Below, piece after piece: positions 30,828-39,692 of a stretch of 64,000 nucleotides of DNA; position 1 is the stretch's first letter; every line of letters starts with the position of its first letter. A program made the position numbers and the translations under genes. The notes beneath the pieces are model-generated. The model saw only the letters and a list, made by a program, of their open reading frames with translations, was not told the DNA's origin and did no database searches. Origin of the DNA: Noviluteimonas gilva (GTDB lineage: Bacteria; Pseudomonadota; Gammaproteobacteria; Xanthomonadales; Xanthomonadaceae); assembly GCF_009740395.1 (NCBI RefSeq), contig NZ_WOXT01000004.1, positions 186,001 through 250,000 on the forward strand. Reading direction: 5' to 3'.

Positions 30828-31002
30828 TCGGAACGTACCTCTTGGAATGGGAATGCCCGTCCGTCGTCCCGGATGGGCGCGCTAGGATAGCGGCGCAAGC
30901 GCTGAATCGCCACTGACGACCGGGCCCTGTGACCGGGCCTGCCCGCAGAAGTTCCGCACCCGGCGAAAACCGCTCAAACTCCCACTCCGACGAGCTCCGA
31001 GC

Positions 31003-31785
31003 ATGCCTGACCCCGTCCTGCTGACCGCCGATCGCGGCGCCGTTCGCATCATCACCGTGAACCGCCCCGACAAGCTCAACGCCCTCAACGCCGCGACCCT
31101 CGATGCCCTGCACGTGGCTTTCCGCGCGGCGGCCGACGACGCAAGCGTCCGTTGCGTGGTCCTCACCGGCAGTGGGCCGAAGGCCTTCGTGGCCGGCGCC
31201 GACATCAGCGAAATGAACGCGCTCACACCGGTGCAGGGGCGCGATTTCTCCCTGCGCGGGCAGCGGATGATGCGCGGCATCGAGAAGATGCCCAAGCCGG
31301 TGATCGCCATGGTCAACGGCTTCGCGCTCGGCGGCGGCCTGGAACTGGCGATGAGCTGCCACCTGCGCATCGCCTCGGACACCGCGAAGGTCGGCCAGCC
31401 CGAAATCAACCTCGGCCTCATCCCCGGCTTCGGCGGCACGCAACGCCTGCTGCGCCTGGCAGGACGCGCCGCGACGCTGGAACTGTGCCTCGCCGGCGCC
31501 CCCATCGATTCGCAGCGCGCGATGCAACTGGGCATCGTCAATCGCGTCGTGCCCGCGGCGGAACTCGAAGCGCAGACGATGGCGCTCGCCGATCAACTCG
31601 CCAACGCAGCGCCGCTCGCGCTGCGCGGCATCCTGGATTGCATCAACGTCGGCGGCGAATGCGGCATCGAGGAAGGCCTGGAATACGAAAGCGCGCAATT
31701 CGGCCTGATGTTCGCGACCGACGACATGCGCGAAGGCACGACGGCGTTCCTCGAACGTCGCAAGCCCGCCTTCGCCGGACGCTGA
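31003..31785 (+). CDS. Enoyl-CoA hydratase (crotonase)
   Basis: 260 residues. Both catalytic glutamates are visible: one in GFALGGGLELAMSCHL and one in GQPEINLGLIPGFGGTQRL. The oxyanion-hole sequence AFVAGADISEM is also present. It would add water to trans-2-enoyl-CoA (short-chain or crotonyl type) in beta-oxidation or related degradation. Its stop and the next start share one base (TGATG), linking it to a small Cys-containing protein and then nth. Confidence 0.92.
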   Translation: MPDPVLLTADRGAVRIITVNRPDKLNALNAATLDALHVAFRAAADDASVRCVVLTGSGPKAFVAGADISEMNALTPVQGRDFSLRGQRMMRGIEKMPKPVIAMVNGFALGGGLELAMSCHLRIASDTAKVGQPEINLGLIPGFGGTQRLLRLAGRAATLELCLAGAPIDSQRAMQLGIVNRVVPAAELEAQTMALADQLANAAPLALRGILDCINVGGECGIEEGLEYESAQFGLMFATDDMREGTTAFLERRKPAFAGR

Positions 31786-32150
31786 TGTCCGCCTGCGTCG
31801 CCTGCGCGTGCGCGTCGCCCGACGGCGACGCCGCGCATCGCATCGTCGCGGCCCTGCGCGAGGATGACCTCGATCACGCCATCGACCTCGGCCTGCTCGA
31901 TGACATCGCGTGCCTGCAGTGCAACGCCGATTGCACGCAAGCCCTCGCACAGGCCCGCGACGCGCGCCGTAACGCACTCGCCGCACGCGAGCGTTATCGC
32001 GATCGCACGCTTCGCCTGGCGCGCCTGCAACGCGAACGCGATGCGCAACGCAAGCCCGTGACCGCGCCGACCGGAGCGCCCGCCTTGCCCGCCGCCGCGG
32101 CCGCGGCGCTGGAACGCGCAAAAGCGCGCGCAGCGCAGCGAAAGGATTGA
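31785..32150 (+). CDS. Small Cys-rich hypothetical protein upstream of nth
   Basis: 121 residues. Two cysteine clusters, CVACACAS at the N terminus and CLQCNADC near residue 43, could bind zinc or an iron-sulfur centre. The C-terminal half is an Arg/Ala-rich helix (RERYRDRTLRLARLQRER) likely to bind nucleic acid or form a coiled coil. Wedged between the crotonase stop (1-bp overlap) and the GTG start of nth (3 bp later). That packing supports a real gene, possibly functioning with endonuclease III; the role is inference. Confidence 0.65.
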   Translation: MSACVACACASPDGDAAHRIVAALREDDLDHAIDLGLLDDIACLQCNADCTQALAQARDARRNALAARERYRDRTLRLARLQRERDAQRKPVTAPTGAPALPAAAAAALERAKARAAQRKD

Positions 32151-32153
32151 CGC

Positions 32154-32849
32154 GTGGCGGTCGCAAAGAAGGTGCTCGCGAAAAGCCGGCGTGCCCGGCG
32201 CACGCTGCTCACGAAAGCCGAAATCGTCGAACTGTTCTCGCGCCTGCGCGAACTCAATCCGAAACCGACCACCGAACTCGAATTCACAACGCCCTTCGAA
32301 CTCCTCGTCGCCGTCGTGCTTTCCGCGCAGGCAACCGACGTCGGCGTGAACAAGGCCACGCGCAAACTCTTCCCCGTCGCCAACACGCCGGCGGCCATCG
32401 CGAAACTCGGCGAAGAAAAACTCAAGCGCTATATCGCGACGATCGGCCTGTTCAACACGAAGGCCGCCAACGTCATCGCCCTGAGCCGCCAGATCCTGGA
32501 AGAACACGACGGCCAGGTGCCGCGCGATCGCGAAGCATTGGAAGCCCTTCCGGGCGTGGGCCGCAAAACCGCCAACGTCGTCCTCAACACCGCCTTCGGC
32601 GAACCCACGATAGCGGTGGACACGCACATCTTCCGCGTGTCCAACCGCACGGGCCTGGCGCCGGGCAAGGACGTGCGTGTGGTGGAAGACAATCTGATGC
32701 ACGTCGTGCCACCGGAATTCCTGCACGACGCGCACCACTGGCTGATCCTGCACGGACGTTACACCTGCATCGCGCGCAAGCCGCGATGCCCGGCCTGCCC
32801 CATTCGTGACATTTGCCGATACAGGGACAAGACGACCGACCCGGAGTGA
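32154..32849 (+). CDS. nth: Endonuclease III
   Basis: DNA glycosylase/AP lyase removing oxidised pyrimidines in base excision repair. 231 residues. The helix-hairpin-helix LPGVGRKTANVVLNTAF contains the catalytic Lys, and AVDTHIFRV the catalytic Asp. The [4Fe-4S] motif is CIARKPRCPACPIRDIC (C-x6-C-x2-C-x5-C). GTG start. The N terminus is about 20 basic residues longer than E. coli Nth (VAKKVLAKSRRARRTL). Confidence 0.96.
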   Translation: MAVAKKVLAKSRRARRTLLTKAEIVELFSRLRELNPKPTTELEFTTPFELLVAVVLSAQATDVGVNKATRKLFPVANTPAAIAKLGEEKLKRYIATIGLFNTKAANVIALSRQILEEHDGQVPRDREALEALPGVGRKTANVVLNTAFGEPTIAVDTHIFRVSNRTGLAPGKDVRVVEDNLMHVVPPEFLHDAHHWLILHGRYTCIARKPRCPACPIRDICRYRDKTTDPE

Positions 32850-32857
32850 AGCCTCTC

Positions 32858-32882
32858 TGTCACGGGGCAGACATTTGTCACA
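32858..32882 (+). promoter_or_regulatory. Pho-box-like repeats upstream of the phosphate porin
   Basis: CTGTCAC (32858-32864) and CAGACAT (32869-32875) are spaced 11 bp start to start, as in PhoB boxes, and TTGTCAC (32876-32882) follows directly. The first and last match CTGTCAT/C well. The site lies about 70-90 bp before the porin ATG. PhoB control is inferred and is weaker than at pstS and pstC. Confidence 0.55.
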
Positions 32883-32949
32883 ATAACGAAAGATTCACGG
32901 CCTACGCTGCGCGGCATTCATCCACAACCCGCCCAACGACGGCCCTCAA

Positions 32950-34230
32950 ATGAACCTGACCCGCAGCACCCTCGCCCTCTCGCTGCTCGCCGCCATCGGT
33001 TGTTTCGCCGCCCCGGCCGCGCACGCGCAGGTCGCGATCGACGTCATCGCCGATTCCGAAGTGACGTTCGAAGGCCTCGTCCAGGCCGACATGTACTGGT
33101 ACGACGCCGATTTCGCGCTGCTCAACGCCGACGGCCCCGACGGCCGCGACGGTGACTACGAAATGCGCCGCGCCGAGCTCGTGCTCAAGGGCAAGGGCCC
33201 GGGCAACATCGAATGGGTCATGGGCTACGACGCCAAGGCCGACAAGTGGCTCGACGTCAACGCCAAGTACAAGTTCGGCGGCAACGCCAACCACTTCGTG
33301 CAGGTCGGCCAGTACAAGCAGCTGATGTCGCTGGAAGAGCTGTCCTCGACGAAGAACAACGACTTCATCGCCAAGGCCTCGATCACCAACACCTTCGGCG
33401 TGGCGCGTCGCCTCGGCGGCATGTACCAGTACGGCGACAACAACTGGGCGATCGCGGCCAGCATGTTCACGCGCGAACTCACCGAGCACCCGTCGCCGAC
33501 GCCGCACGGTCCGGGCTGGGGCGTGCGCGGTTACTGGGCGCCCATCAACGGCGACGGCAACATCTTCCACATCGGTGCGTCGTACAACGACTACGACACC
33601 TTCAGCGACACCGCCCGCTGGCGCGCCCGCCCGCTGGCCGACCTTGCCAACCGCATCGTCGACACCGGTGACATGAAGAACACGGACCGCAACAAGACCT
33701 TCGGTTTCGAATCGTTCTGGGCGCACGGCCCGTTCAAGATCCAGGGCGAGTACATGTCGACGGACACCGAGCGCTACGGCATCGGCCCGAGCGCCGAAAC
33801 CTACTCGGCCGACGGCGCGTACATCTCCGGTCTCTGGAACATCACCGGCGAAGCGTTCGGCTACAAGAACGGCGTGCCGACCACCCCGCTGCCGAACAAC
33901 CCGGCCGGCGGCATGTGGCAGGTGGGCCTGCGCTACGACACGATCGACCTCAACGACGGCACGGCCCTCGCTCCGTCCAGCCCGACCTCCACCGCGCGCG
34001 TCCTCGGCGCCCTGGGCGGCGAGATGGATTCGTGGACGGTCGGCGTGAACTGGTACTGGCGCTCGAACTTCAAGTTCATGCTGAACTACGTGATGGTCGA
34101 CAGTTCGAAGTTCATCGGCCGCACCTCGGCGACCTACGCCGAAAACCCGGCGAACAACGACCGCCTGTTCAACCGCGTCGTGGACGACAACCCGAACATC
34201 CTCGAAGCGCGCCTGCAGTTCTACTGGTAA
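32950..34230 (+). CDS. Phosphate-selective porin, OprO/OprP family
   Basis: 426 residues. The signal peptide ends after AAPAAHAQ. The mature protein is a beta-barrel of alternating strands ending in an aromatic residue (LEARLQFYW), as needed for outer-membrane assembly. LVQADMYWYDADF, MRRAELVLKGKG and VGQYKQLMSLEELSS are typical of OprO/P trimers that take up phosphate or polyphosphate. It precedes pstS and carries Pho-box-like repeats, so it belongs to the phosphate-starvation response. Ended by an intrinsic terminator at 34258. Confidence 0.9.
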   Translation: MNLTRSTLALSLLAAIGCFAAPAAHAQVAIDVIADSEVTFEGLVQADMYWYDADFALLNADGPDGRDGDYEMRRAELVLKGKGPGNIEWVMGYDAKADKWLDVNAKYKFGGNANHFVQVGQYKQLMSLEELSSTKNNDFIAKASITNTFGVARRLGGMYQYGDNNWAIAASMFTRELTEHPSPTPHGPGWGVRGYWAPINGDGNIFHIGASYNDYDTFSDTARWRARPLADLANRIVDTGDMKNTDRNKTFGFESFWAHGPFKIQGEYMSTDTERYGIGPSAETYSADGAYISGLWNITGEAFGYKNGVPTTPLPNNPAGGMWQVGLRYDTIDLNDGTALAPSSPTSTARVLGALGGEMDSWTVGVNWYWRSNFKFMLNYVMVDSSKFIGRTSATYAENPANNDRLFNRVVDDNPNILEARLQFYW

Positions 34231-34257
34231 TCCGACTTCCCCCACGAGTCGTGAAGG

Positions 34258-34288
34258 AGGCGCGGCCGAACGGTCGCGCCTTTTTCTT
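34258..34288 (+). terminator. Rho-independent terminator of the porin gene
   Basis: The stem AGGCGCG/CGCGCCT with an inner GCC...GGT pairing is followed by TTTTTCTTTG, 28 bp after the stop codon. Confidence 0.87.
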
Positions 34289-34326
34289 TGTTGCGTTCCA
34301 CCAGAGGGGCGCAGCGGCGCGCCGCA

Positions 34327-34378
34327 TTGGAGGCCACATTGCTCCGCAAGAGCTCAAGCTCCGCAATGTGGCCTCCAA
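34327..34378. repeat. Intergenic stem-loop repeat, type A copy 2
   Basis: Arms TTGGAGGCCACATTGC (34327-34342) and GCAATGTGGCCTCCAA (34363-34378) enclose a 20-nt loop that is the exact reverse complement of the loop at 26942-26961. Relative to copy 1 one pair has changed on both arms together. The 34289-34809 gap between porin and pstS is filled by this repeat cluster and holds no gene I can support. Confidence 0.85.
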
Positions 34379-34661
34379 CGCGACGTCCACTGCGCACCTC
34401 GCTTCAGGGTTGCGCGACATCCGCTTTTAAGTGGGGACGTCGCAACTTGATGGGTGCGCGCCAACTGCCAGCACACCAGACGGACGGAACGTCGCCCACC
34501 TCGGCGCGCCCACCGTCGTGCTTCGTCGCCTCTGGCAGGCGCCGTTCCTCGCAGCGATCTGATGGGCGAAGCGGCCTCCCTTGGGGAGGGGGCGGCGCGC
34601 AACGCAACCACTCATCAAGGGCTGTCGCGAGACCGTCAGCCATGGTGCGCAGCGGTGCGAC

Positions 34662-34724
34662 GTGCTGGATGTCCTTTTGCGGAGCGTGGCTCGCTCTTCG
34701 CGGAGTCAAAAGGACATCCAGCAC
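34662..34724. repeat. Intergenic stem-loop repeat, type B copy 2
   Basis: Perfect 18-bp arms GTGCTGGATGTCCTTTTG (34662-34679) and CAAAAGGACATCCAGCAC (34707-34724) surround a 27-nt loop, CGGAGC...GCTC...GCGGAG, which resembles the type A loop while the stem is unrelated. The DNA between A2 and this element shares blocks (TGATGGGTGCGCGCC, CAGCACACCAGACGG, GCGATCTGAT) with the inverted cluster at 26700-26980. Confidence 0.8.
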
Positions 34725-34809
34725 GGCGTGCCGATGCGCCCAACTGGTGCCAGCGAACGAAACCAACGACGCCGCTTCCGCGTACCCGCTTCCTGGCGCC
34801 TTCGGAGCG

Positions 34810-34860
34810 GTGTCACACCGCTGTCATATCCCCAACATCCGAGTGTCACGCAACGGTTAT
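34810..34860 (+). promoter_or_regulatory. Pho-box array upstream of pstS
   Basis: Five heptamers lie exactly 11 bp apart: GTGTCAC (34810), CTGTCAT (34821), CCAACAT (34832), GTGTCAC (34843) and CGGTTAT (34854), separated by 4-bp spacers. Three match the PhoB half-site consensus CTGTCAT strongly. The array ends 54 bp before the pstS start, the expected place for PhoB activation. Binding is inferred from the pattern. Confidence 0.82.
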
Positions 34861-34914
34861 GGAATGAACGCATCCGGGCGACGTCGCTCGTGCATATCCC
34901 TTCAGGAGACATCC

Positions 34915-35946
34915 GTGTCCTACTTCGCTCCGCTCCGCACCACCGCGCTGTCGCTGGCGCTCGTCCTGGCCGGCGGTTTCGCCGCGTCCGCCCACGCCGC
35001 CGACGTCACGGGCGCGGGCGCGTCCTTCGTTTATCCCATCATGTCGAAGTGGTCGGCCGACTACGCCGCCGCCACGAGCAAGAAGGTGAACTACCAGTCG
35101 ATCGGTTCGGGTGGCGGCATCGCCCAGATCAAGGCCGGCACCGTGGACTTCGGTTCGTCGGATGCACCGCTGAAGCCGGAAGAACTCGCGAAGTTCGGCC
35201 TGGCGCAGTTCCCGTCGGTGATCGGCGGCGTCGTGCCGGTGATCAATGTCCCGGGCGTTGCGGCCGGTGCGATGAAGCTCGACGGCCCGCTGCTGGCCGA
35301 CATCTTCCTCGGCAAGGTCACGATGTGGAACGACCCGCGCATCGTCGAGCTCAATGGCGGCCTGAAGCTGCCGGCGAAGAAGATCACGATCGTGCATCGC
35401 TCCGACGGTTCGGGCACGACGTTCAACTTCGTCAACTATCTGTCCAAGGTCAGCCCGGAGTGGAAGGCCAAGGTCGGTGAAGGCACGGCGGTGAAGTGGC
35501 CGGGCGGTATCGGCGGCAAGGGCAATGAAGGCGTCGCCGCGTACGTCAAGCAGATCGCCGGCGGCATCGGCTACGTCGAGATGTCCTACGCGCTGCAGAA
35601 CAAGATGACCTACTCGCGCATGAAGAACGCCGCGGGCAACTTCATCAACCCGAGCAACGACAGCTTCCAGGCCGCCGCCGCGAGCGCCGACTGGGCGAAC
35701 GCGAAGGACTTCTACCTGGTGATGACCAACGCGCCGGGCGAGCAGTCCTGGCCGATCACCGCGACCAATTTCATCCTGATGTACAAGCAGCCGAAGAATG
35801 CGGCCGGTGCGAAGAACGCCAAGGAATTCTTCCAGTGGGCGTACAGCAACGGTGATGCGTCGGCGACGAAGCTCGACTACGTGCCGCTCCCCGATGCGCT
35901 GGTGAAGCAGATCGAGGCGTACTGGTCGCAGAACCTGAAGTACTGA
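34915..35946 (+). CDS. pstS: Phosphate ABC transporter substrate-binding protein
   Basis: Periplasmic phosphate receptor delivering Pi to PstCA. 343 residues. The start is GTG at 34915 (VSYFAPLRTT, read as Met), chosen for the AGGAGA just upstream and the signal peptide that follows, ending ASAHA. Phosphate-contacting segments are visible: TGAGASFVYP, SIGSGGGI, FGSSDAPL and HRSDGSGTTFNF. It is separated from pstC by a terminator, so it can be made in excess, and is preceded by the strongest Pho-box array of the window. Confidence 0.97.
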   Translation: MSYFAPLRTTALSLALVLAGGFAASAHAADVTGAGASFVYPIMSKWSADYAAATSKKVNYQSIGSGGGIAQIKAGTVDFGSSDAPLKPEELAKFGLAQFPSVIGGVVPVINVPGVAAGAMKLDGPLLADIFLGKVTMWNDPRIVELNGGLKLPAKKITIVHRSDGSGTTFNFVNYLSKVSPEWKAKVGEGTAVKWPGGIGGKGNEGVAAYVKQIAGGIGYVEMSYALQNKMTYSRMKNAAGNFINPSNDSFQAAAASADWANAKDFYLVMTNAPGEQSWPITATNFILMYKQPKNAAGAKNAKEFFQWAYSNGDASATKLDYVPLPDALVKQIEAYWSQNLKY

Positions 35947-35974
35947 AGATCCGGCCCCTCCTCCGGACCTTCGA

Positions 35975-36005
35975 GAACGCGGGCGCAATGCCCGCGTTCT
36001 TTTTG
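35975..36005 (+). terminator. Terminator between pstS and pstC
   Basis: Perfect 10-bp stem GAACGCGGGC/GCCCGCGTTC with a 5-nt loop, followed by T5. It separates the highly needed PstS from the membrane components, and pstC has its own Pho boxes immediately after it. Confidence 0.9.
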
Positions 36006-36014
36006 GCCGGCGCC

Positions 36015-36043
36015 CTGTCATCCGCGTGTCACGGAACTGCCAC
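36015..36043 (+). promoter_or_regulatory. Pho box upstream of pstC
   Basis: Three heptamers at 11-bp spacing: CTGTCAT (36015), GTGTCAC (36026), CTGCCAC (36037). They end only 12 bp before the pstC ATG at 36056. If the ATG is right, the transcript would start very near the start codon or the site would overlap the leader. The alternative in-frame GTG at 36026 lies inside the box and is unlikely. Confidence 0.75.
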
Positions 36044-36055
36044 ACGCTACCGACC

Positions 36056-37030
36056 ATGAATTCGATCGCCCTCCCCGCCGCTGATCATTCCGACGACCGC
36101 TCCTCGCGCGACGTCCGCAACGACCGTGCCTTTGCCTGGATCGTCGGCACGGCCGGCGTGTTCGTGCTCGTCTCGCTCATCGCCGCCGCCTTCTCGATGT
36201 TCTGGGGCGGCCGGCTCGCCTTCGACACCTTCGGCCTGAAATTCCTGTGGACCGATGTCTGGGATCCGGTGAACCAGACCTTCGGCGCGCTCGTGCCGAT
36301 CTACGGCACGCTCGTCACCGCCTTCGTCGCGATGCTCATCGCCGTGCCGGTGAGCTTCGGCATCGCGATGTTCCTCACCGAGATCGCGCCGAAGTGGCTG
36401 CGCGGCCCGGTGGGCGCGGCGATCGAACTGCTCGCCGGCATCCCGTCGATCATCTACGGCATGTGGGGCCTGTTCGTCCTGGTGCCCGTGCTTTCCGAAC
36501 ACGTGTATCCGTGGGTCGACGAACACATGGGCACGCTGCCACTGGTCGGCCGTTTCTTCTCCGGCCCGCCGCTCGGCCTGGGCATGGGAACCGCGGGCCT
36601 CGTGCTCGCGATCATGGTCATCCCCTTCATCGCATCGGTCATGCGCGAAGTGTTCCTCACCGTGCCGGGCCGCTTGAAAGAATCGGCGTACGCCCTCGGC
36701 TCCACGCGATGGGAAGTGGTGTGGGACGTCGTGCTGCCCTACACGCGCTCGGCGGTGATCGGCGGCATCTTCCTCGGCCTGGGCCGCGCGCTCGGCGAAA
36801 CGATGGCCGTCACCTTCGTACTCGGCAACGCGCACGAACTCACCGCGTCGCTGCTGATGCCGGGCAACTCGATCGCCGCGACCATCGCGAACGAATTCGC
36901 CGAAGCCGATTCGGAGATGTATCGCAGCTCGCTGATCGCGCTGGGCTTCGTGTTGTTCCTGGTCACCTTCACCGTGTTGACCATCGCGCGCCTGATGCTC
37001 CGCCAGCTCGCACGCAAGGAAGGCAACTGA
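36056..37030 (+). CDS. pstC: Phosphate ABC transporter permease PstC
   Basis: Inner-membrane channel subunit of the high-affinity phosphate importer. 324 residues with six TM helices. The coupling motif of ABC permeases (EAA loop) is visible as LKESAYALGSTRWEVVWDVVLP, with GLGRALGETMAVTFV after it. Periplasmic/lipid-facing segments such as SFGIAMFLTEIAPKWLRGP match PstC. The stop overlaps the pstA start by one base. Confidence 0.96.
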   Translation: MNSIALPAADHSDDRSSRDVRNDRAFAWIVGTAGVFVLVSLIAAAFSMFWGGRLAFDTFGLKFLWTDVWDPVNQTFGALVPIYGTLVTAFVAMLIAVPVSFGIAMFLTEIAPKWLRGPVGAAIELLAGIPSIIYGMWGLFVLVPVLSEHVYPWVDEHMGTLPLVGRFFSGPPLGLGMGTAGLVLAIMVIPFIASVMREVFLTVPGRLKESAYALGSTRWEVVWDVVLPYTRSAVIGGIFLGLGRALGETMAVTFVLGNAHELTASLLMPGNSIAATIANEFAEADSEMYRSSLIALGFVLFLVTFTVLTIARLMLRQLARKEGN

Positions 37031-37896
37031 TGGCCAGCATGGAAGCCCTGTACAGGTTCCGCCGCGCGAAGAACCTCACCGCGCAGGTGCTCGCCACCGC
37101 CGCGACGATCTTCGGCCTATTCTGGCTGGCGTGGATCGTGTGGACGACGCTGAGCAACGGCATCGCGTCGCTCGATCTCGACCTCTTCACCAAGATGACG
37201 CCTCCGCCCGGCGACGACGGCGGCCTGCTCAACGCGATCTTCGGCAGCATCGCGATGAGTTTGCTCGGCGTGTTGTTCGGCGCGCCGATCGGCGTGCTGG
37301 CCGGCACCTACCTCGCCGAGTTCGCCCGCACGCGTTTCACCGCGCGCCTGGGCGAAACGATCCGCTTCGTCAACGACATCCTGCTGTCGGCGCCGTCGAT
37401 CGTGCTCGGCCTGTTCGTGTACACGCTCGTCGTCGCGCCGATGGGGCATTTCTCCGCGCTGGCCGGTGCGATCGCGTTGGCCTTCATCGTGCTGCCGGTC
37501 GTCGTGCGCACCACCGATGAAATGCTCCGCCTGGTGCCCGCGCAGATGCGCGAAGCCGCGCTCTCGCTCGGCGTGCCGCAGTGGAAGGTGACCGTGCAGG
37601 TGCTCTATCGCGCCTCGCTGCCGGGCATCGTCACCGGCATCCTGCTCGCGCTGGCCCGCATCTCCGGCGAAACCGCGCCGCTGCTGTTCACCGCACTCAA
37701 CAACCAGTACTGGACCACCGACCTCTCGCAGCCGATGGCCAACGTGCCGGTCGTGATCTTCCAGTACGCCATGAGCCCGTTCGAGCAGTGGCACACGCTT
37801 GCGTGGGCCGGCGCGTTCGTGCTGACGGTGTTCGTGCTGCTCGTTTCCCTTGCCGCCCGCGCGATCGTGTCCCGCTCGCGCATGGTCCACGACTGA
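37030..37896 (+). CDS. pstA: Phosphate ABC transporter permease PstA
   Basis: Second permease subunit, 288 residues with six TM helices. The coupling loop reads [19 protein letters not shown] and is followed by [19 protein letters not shown], which is diagnostic for PstA. It begins within the TGATG overlap with pstC and is followed after 10 bp by pstB. Confidence 0.96.
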   Translation: MASMEALYRFRRAKNLTAQVLATAATIFGLFWLAWIVWTTLSNGIASLDLDLFTKMTPPPGDDGGLLNAIFGSIAMSLLGVLFGAPIGVLAGTYLAEFARTRFTARLGETIRFVNDILLSAPSIVLGLFVYTLVVAPMGHFSALAGAIALAFIVLPVVVRTTDEMLRLVPAQMREAALSLGVPQWKVTVQVLYRASLPGIVTGILLALARISGETAPLLFTALNNQYWTTDLSQPMANVPVVIFQYAMSPFEQWHTLAWAGAFVLTVFVLLVSLAARAIVSRSRMVHD

Positions 37897-37906
37897 TCCT
37901 TTCCCT

Positions 37907-38749
37907 ATGACGCTCTTCCAGCGGAACCCGGACATGAACGACGCACGCATCGCCGTCGCCACCCCGCAACGCGACAACACGTTGGCGACCATCTCGCCGA
38001 TCAAGCTCGCCGCGCGCGGTTTGGACTTCCACTACGACAAATTCCACGCGGTGAAGAACATCCACCTCGAGGTTCCCGAACATCGCGTCACCGCGCTGAT
38101 CGGGCCGTCGGGCTGCGGCAAGTCGACGCTGCTGCGCATCTTCAATCGCATCTACTCGCTGTATCCCAAGCAGGTCGCGTCTGGCGAAGTGCTGCTGGAC
38201 GGGCAGAACGTGCTCGATCCGAAGTACCCGCTCAACCGGTTGCGCAGCAAGGTCGGCATGGTGTTCCAGAAGCCCGTGCCCTTCCCGATGACGATCTACG
38301 AGAACGTCGCCTACGGCATCCGCCACCACGAGCGCCTGTCGAAGACCGACATGGACGCGCGCGTCGAGGAAGCCCTGCGCCAGGCCGCGTTGTGGGACGA
38401 GGTGAAGGACAAGCTGAAGCAGAGCGCGCTGGGCCTGTCCGGTGGCCAGCAGCAGCGCCTGTGCATCGCGCGCGCCGTGGCCCTGCGCCCCGACGTATTG
38501 CTGCTCGACGAACCGACTTCCGCGCTCGACCCGATCTCGACCAGCCGCATCGAACAGCTGGTGGAAGAACTCAAGCAGCGCTACACGATCCTGATCGTGA
38601 CGCACAACATGCAACAGGCCGCGCGCGTTTCGGACTTCACCGCCTTCATGTACCTGGGCGACCTGATCGAACACGACACGACGGAAACCATCTTCTCCAA
38701 TCCCTCGAAGCAACAGACCGAGGACTACATCACGGGGCGTTTCGGATGA
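37907..38749 (+). CDS. pstB: Phosphate ABC transporter ATPase PstB
   Basis: Cytoplasmic ATPase energising PstCA. The start is taken at 37907 ([15 protein letters not shown], 280 residues); ATG at 37934 ([10 protein letters not shown]) is an equally plausible start and neither has a strong ribosome-binding site. Walker [11 protein letters not shown]-loop [13 protein letters not shown], signature [14 protein letters not shown], Walker [15 protein letters not shown] and switch His IVTHNMQQA are all present. The stop overlaps phoU as ATGA. Confidence 0.97.
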   Translation: MTLFQRNPDMNDARIAVATPQRDNTLATISPIKLAARGLDFHYDKFHAVKNIHLEVPEHRVTALIGPSGCGKSTLLRIFNRIYSLYPKQVASGEVLLDGQNVLDPKYPLNRLRSKVGMVFQKPVPFPMTIYENVAYGIRHHERLSKTDMDARVEEALRQAALWDEVKDKLKQSALGLSGGQQQRLCIARAVALRPDVLLLDEPTSALDPISTSRIEQLVEELKQRYTILIVTHNMQQAARVSDFTAFMYLGDLIEHDTTETIFSNPSKQQTEDYITGRFG

Positions 38750-39441
38750 ACCAGGTCCACGACCACATCGTCAAGAGCTACGACGAAGAACAACGCCGCC
38801 TGCTCGACGAGATCGTGCGCATGGGCACGATGGCCGCTTCGCAGCTGGAGGCCGCGCTCGACGTGGTCGAACGCCGCGACGACAAGGCCGCCGAACGCAT
38901 CGTCGCCAACGACGAAGCGATCGACGCCATCGAGCGCGAGATCGACCACGGCGTGATGAAGCTCGCCCTGCGTGGCCCGATGGCGCGCGACCTGCGCACG
39001 GTCCTCGCTGCGCTGAAGGTGTCTTCCGACATCGAACGCATCGGCGACTACGCGGCCAACGTCGCGAAGCGCTCGTGCGCGCTGAATCTCTCGCCGCCGC
39101 TGCCGCATACGCGCGGGCTCGATGCGTTGGGTCGCCTGGCGCTGCAACAGGTGCGCGATGTCATCGTCGCGTATCGCGACAGCGACGCCGAAGCCGCCCA
39201 GCGCGTCCGCAACCGCGACGCCGAGCTGGATACGCAGTACACCGGCCTGTTCCGCGAACTGCTGACCTACGTGATGGAAGACGCGCGCTCGATCACCCCG
39301 TGCACGCATCTGTTGTTCATGGCGAAGAACCTGGAACGGATCGGCGACCACGCGACGAACATCGCCGAAAACATCTGGTTCCTGGTGCACGGCGACGAGC
39401 AACTGCCGCCGCGTGAAAAGCGCGACGCGACGAACTCCTAA
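38746..39441 (+). CDS. phoU: Phosphate signalling regulator PhoU
   Basis: 231 residues of two three-helix repeats, each with the metal-binding E/DxxxD pattern ([17 protein letters not shown] and [16 protein letters not shown]). PhoU links the Pst transporter to the PhoR sensor kinase and represses the Pho response in high phosphate; no phoR or phoB is in this window. Translationally coupled to pstB. Last gene of pstCAB-phoU. Confidence 0.96.
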   Translation: MNQVHDHIVKSYDEEQRRLLDEIVRMGTMAASQLEAALDVVERRDDKAAERIVANDEAIDAIEREIDHGVMKLALRGPMARDLRTVLAALKVSSDIERIGDYAANVAKRSCALNLSPPLPHTRGLDALGRLALQQVRDVIVAYRDSDAEAAQRVRNRDAELDTQYTGLFRELLTYVMEDARSITPCTHLLFMAKNLERIGDHATNIAENIWFLVHGDEQLPPREKRDATNS

Positions 39442-39450
39442 GCAAAACCA

Positions 39451-39507
39451 CCCCCCTTCCCAAGGGGGGTCAATCGCGCAAAGCGCGATTGGGGGGGATA
39501 GGCCCCC
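39451..39507. repeat. Three-hairpin intergenic repeat, type C copy 1
   Basis: Three hairpins lie in a row: C6-TTCCCAA-G6 (39451-39469), CAATCGCGC-AAA-GCGCGATTG (39471-39491) and G5..C5 around GGATAGG. The same three-part layout occurs inverted at 60787-60841, with different middle-stem bases that still pair. The element lies just after phoU and may end its transcript. Confidence 0.75.
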
Positions 39508-39548
39508 GACGCACGCTTCCACCCGACACAACCCCTCCCCAACCCTCC

Positions 39549-39592
39549 CCTGCCTTCGCATGGGAGGGAGCCTGCCTTCGCAGGGGAGGGAG
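39549..39592 (+). repeat. 22-bp tandem direct repeat upstream of bufA
   Basis: Two adjacent 22-bp units (39549-39570 and 39571-39592) begin CCTGCCTTCGCA and end GGGAGGGAG, with one or two differences. They lie in the 251-bp leader between phoU and the EF-hand peptide gene. No function recognised. Confidence 0.7.
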
Positions 39593-39692
39593 CGGTGCAT
39601 CCATGACCGATCACCCTGCGTATCTCCCACCGAGCTCAGGCATCATTCCCGCCTGCTCACCCCTGCGGCCCAGCCGCGTCATGGAGATGCGT

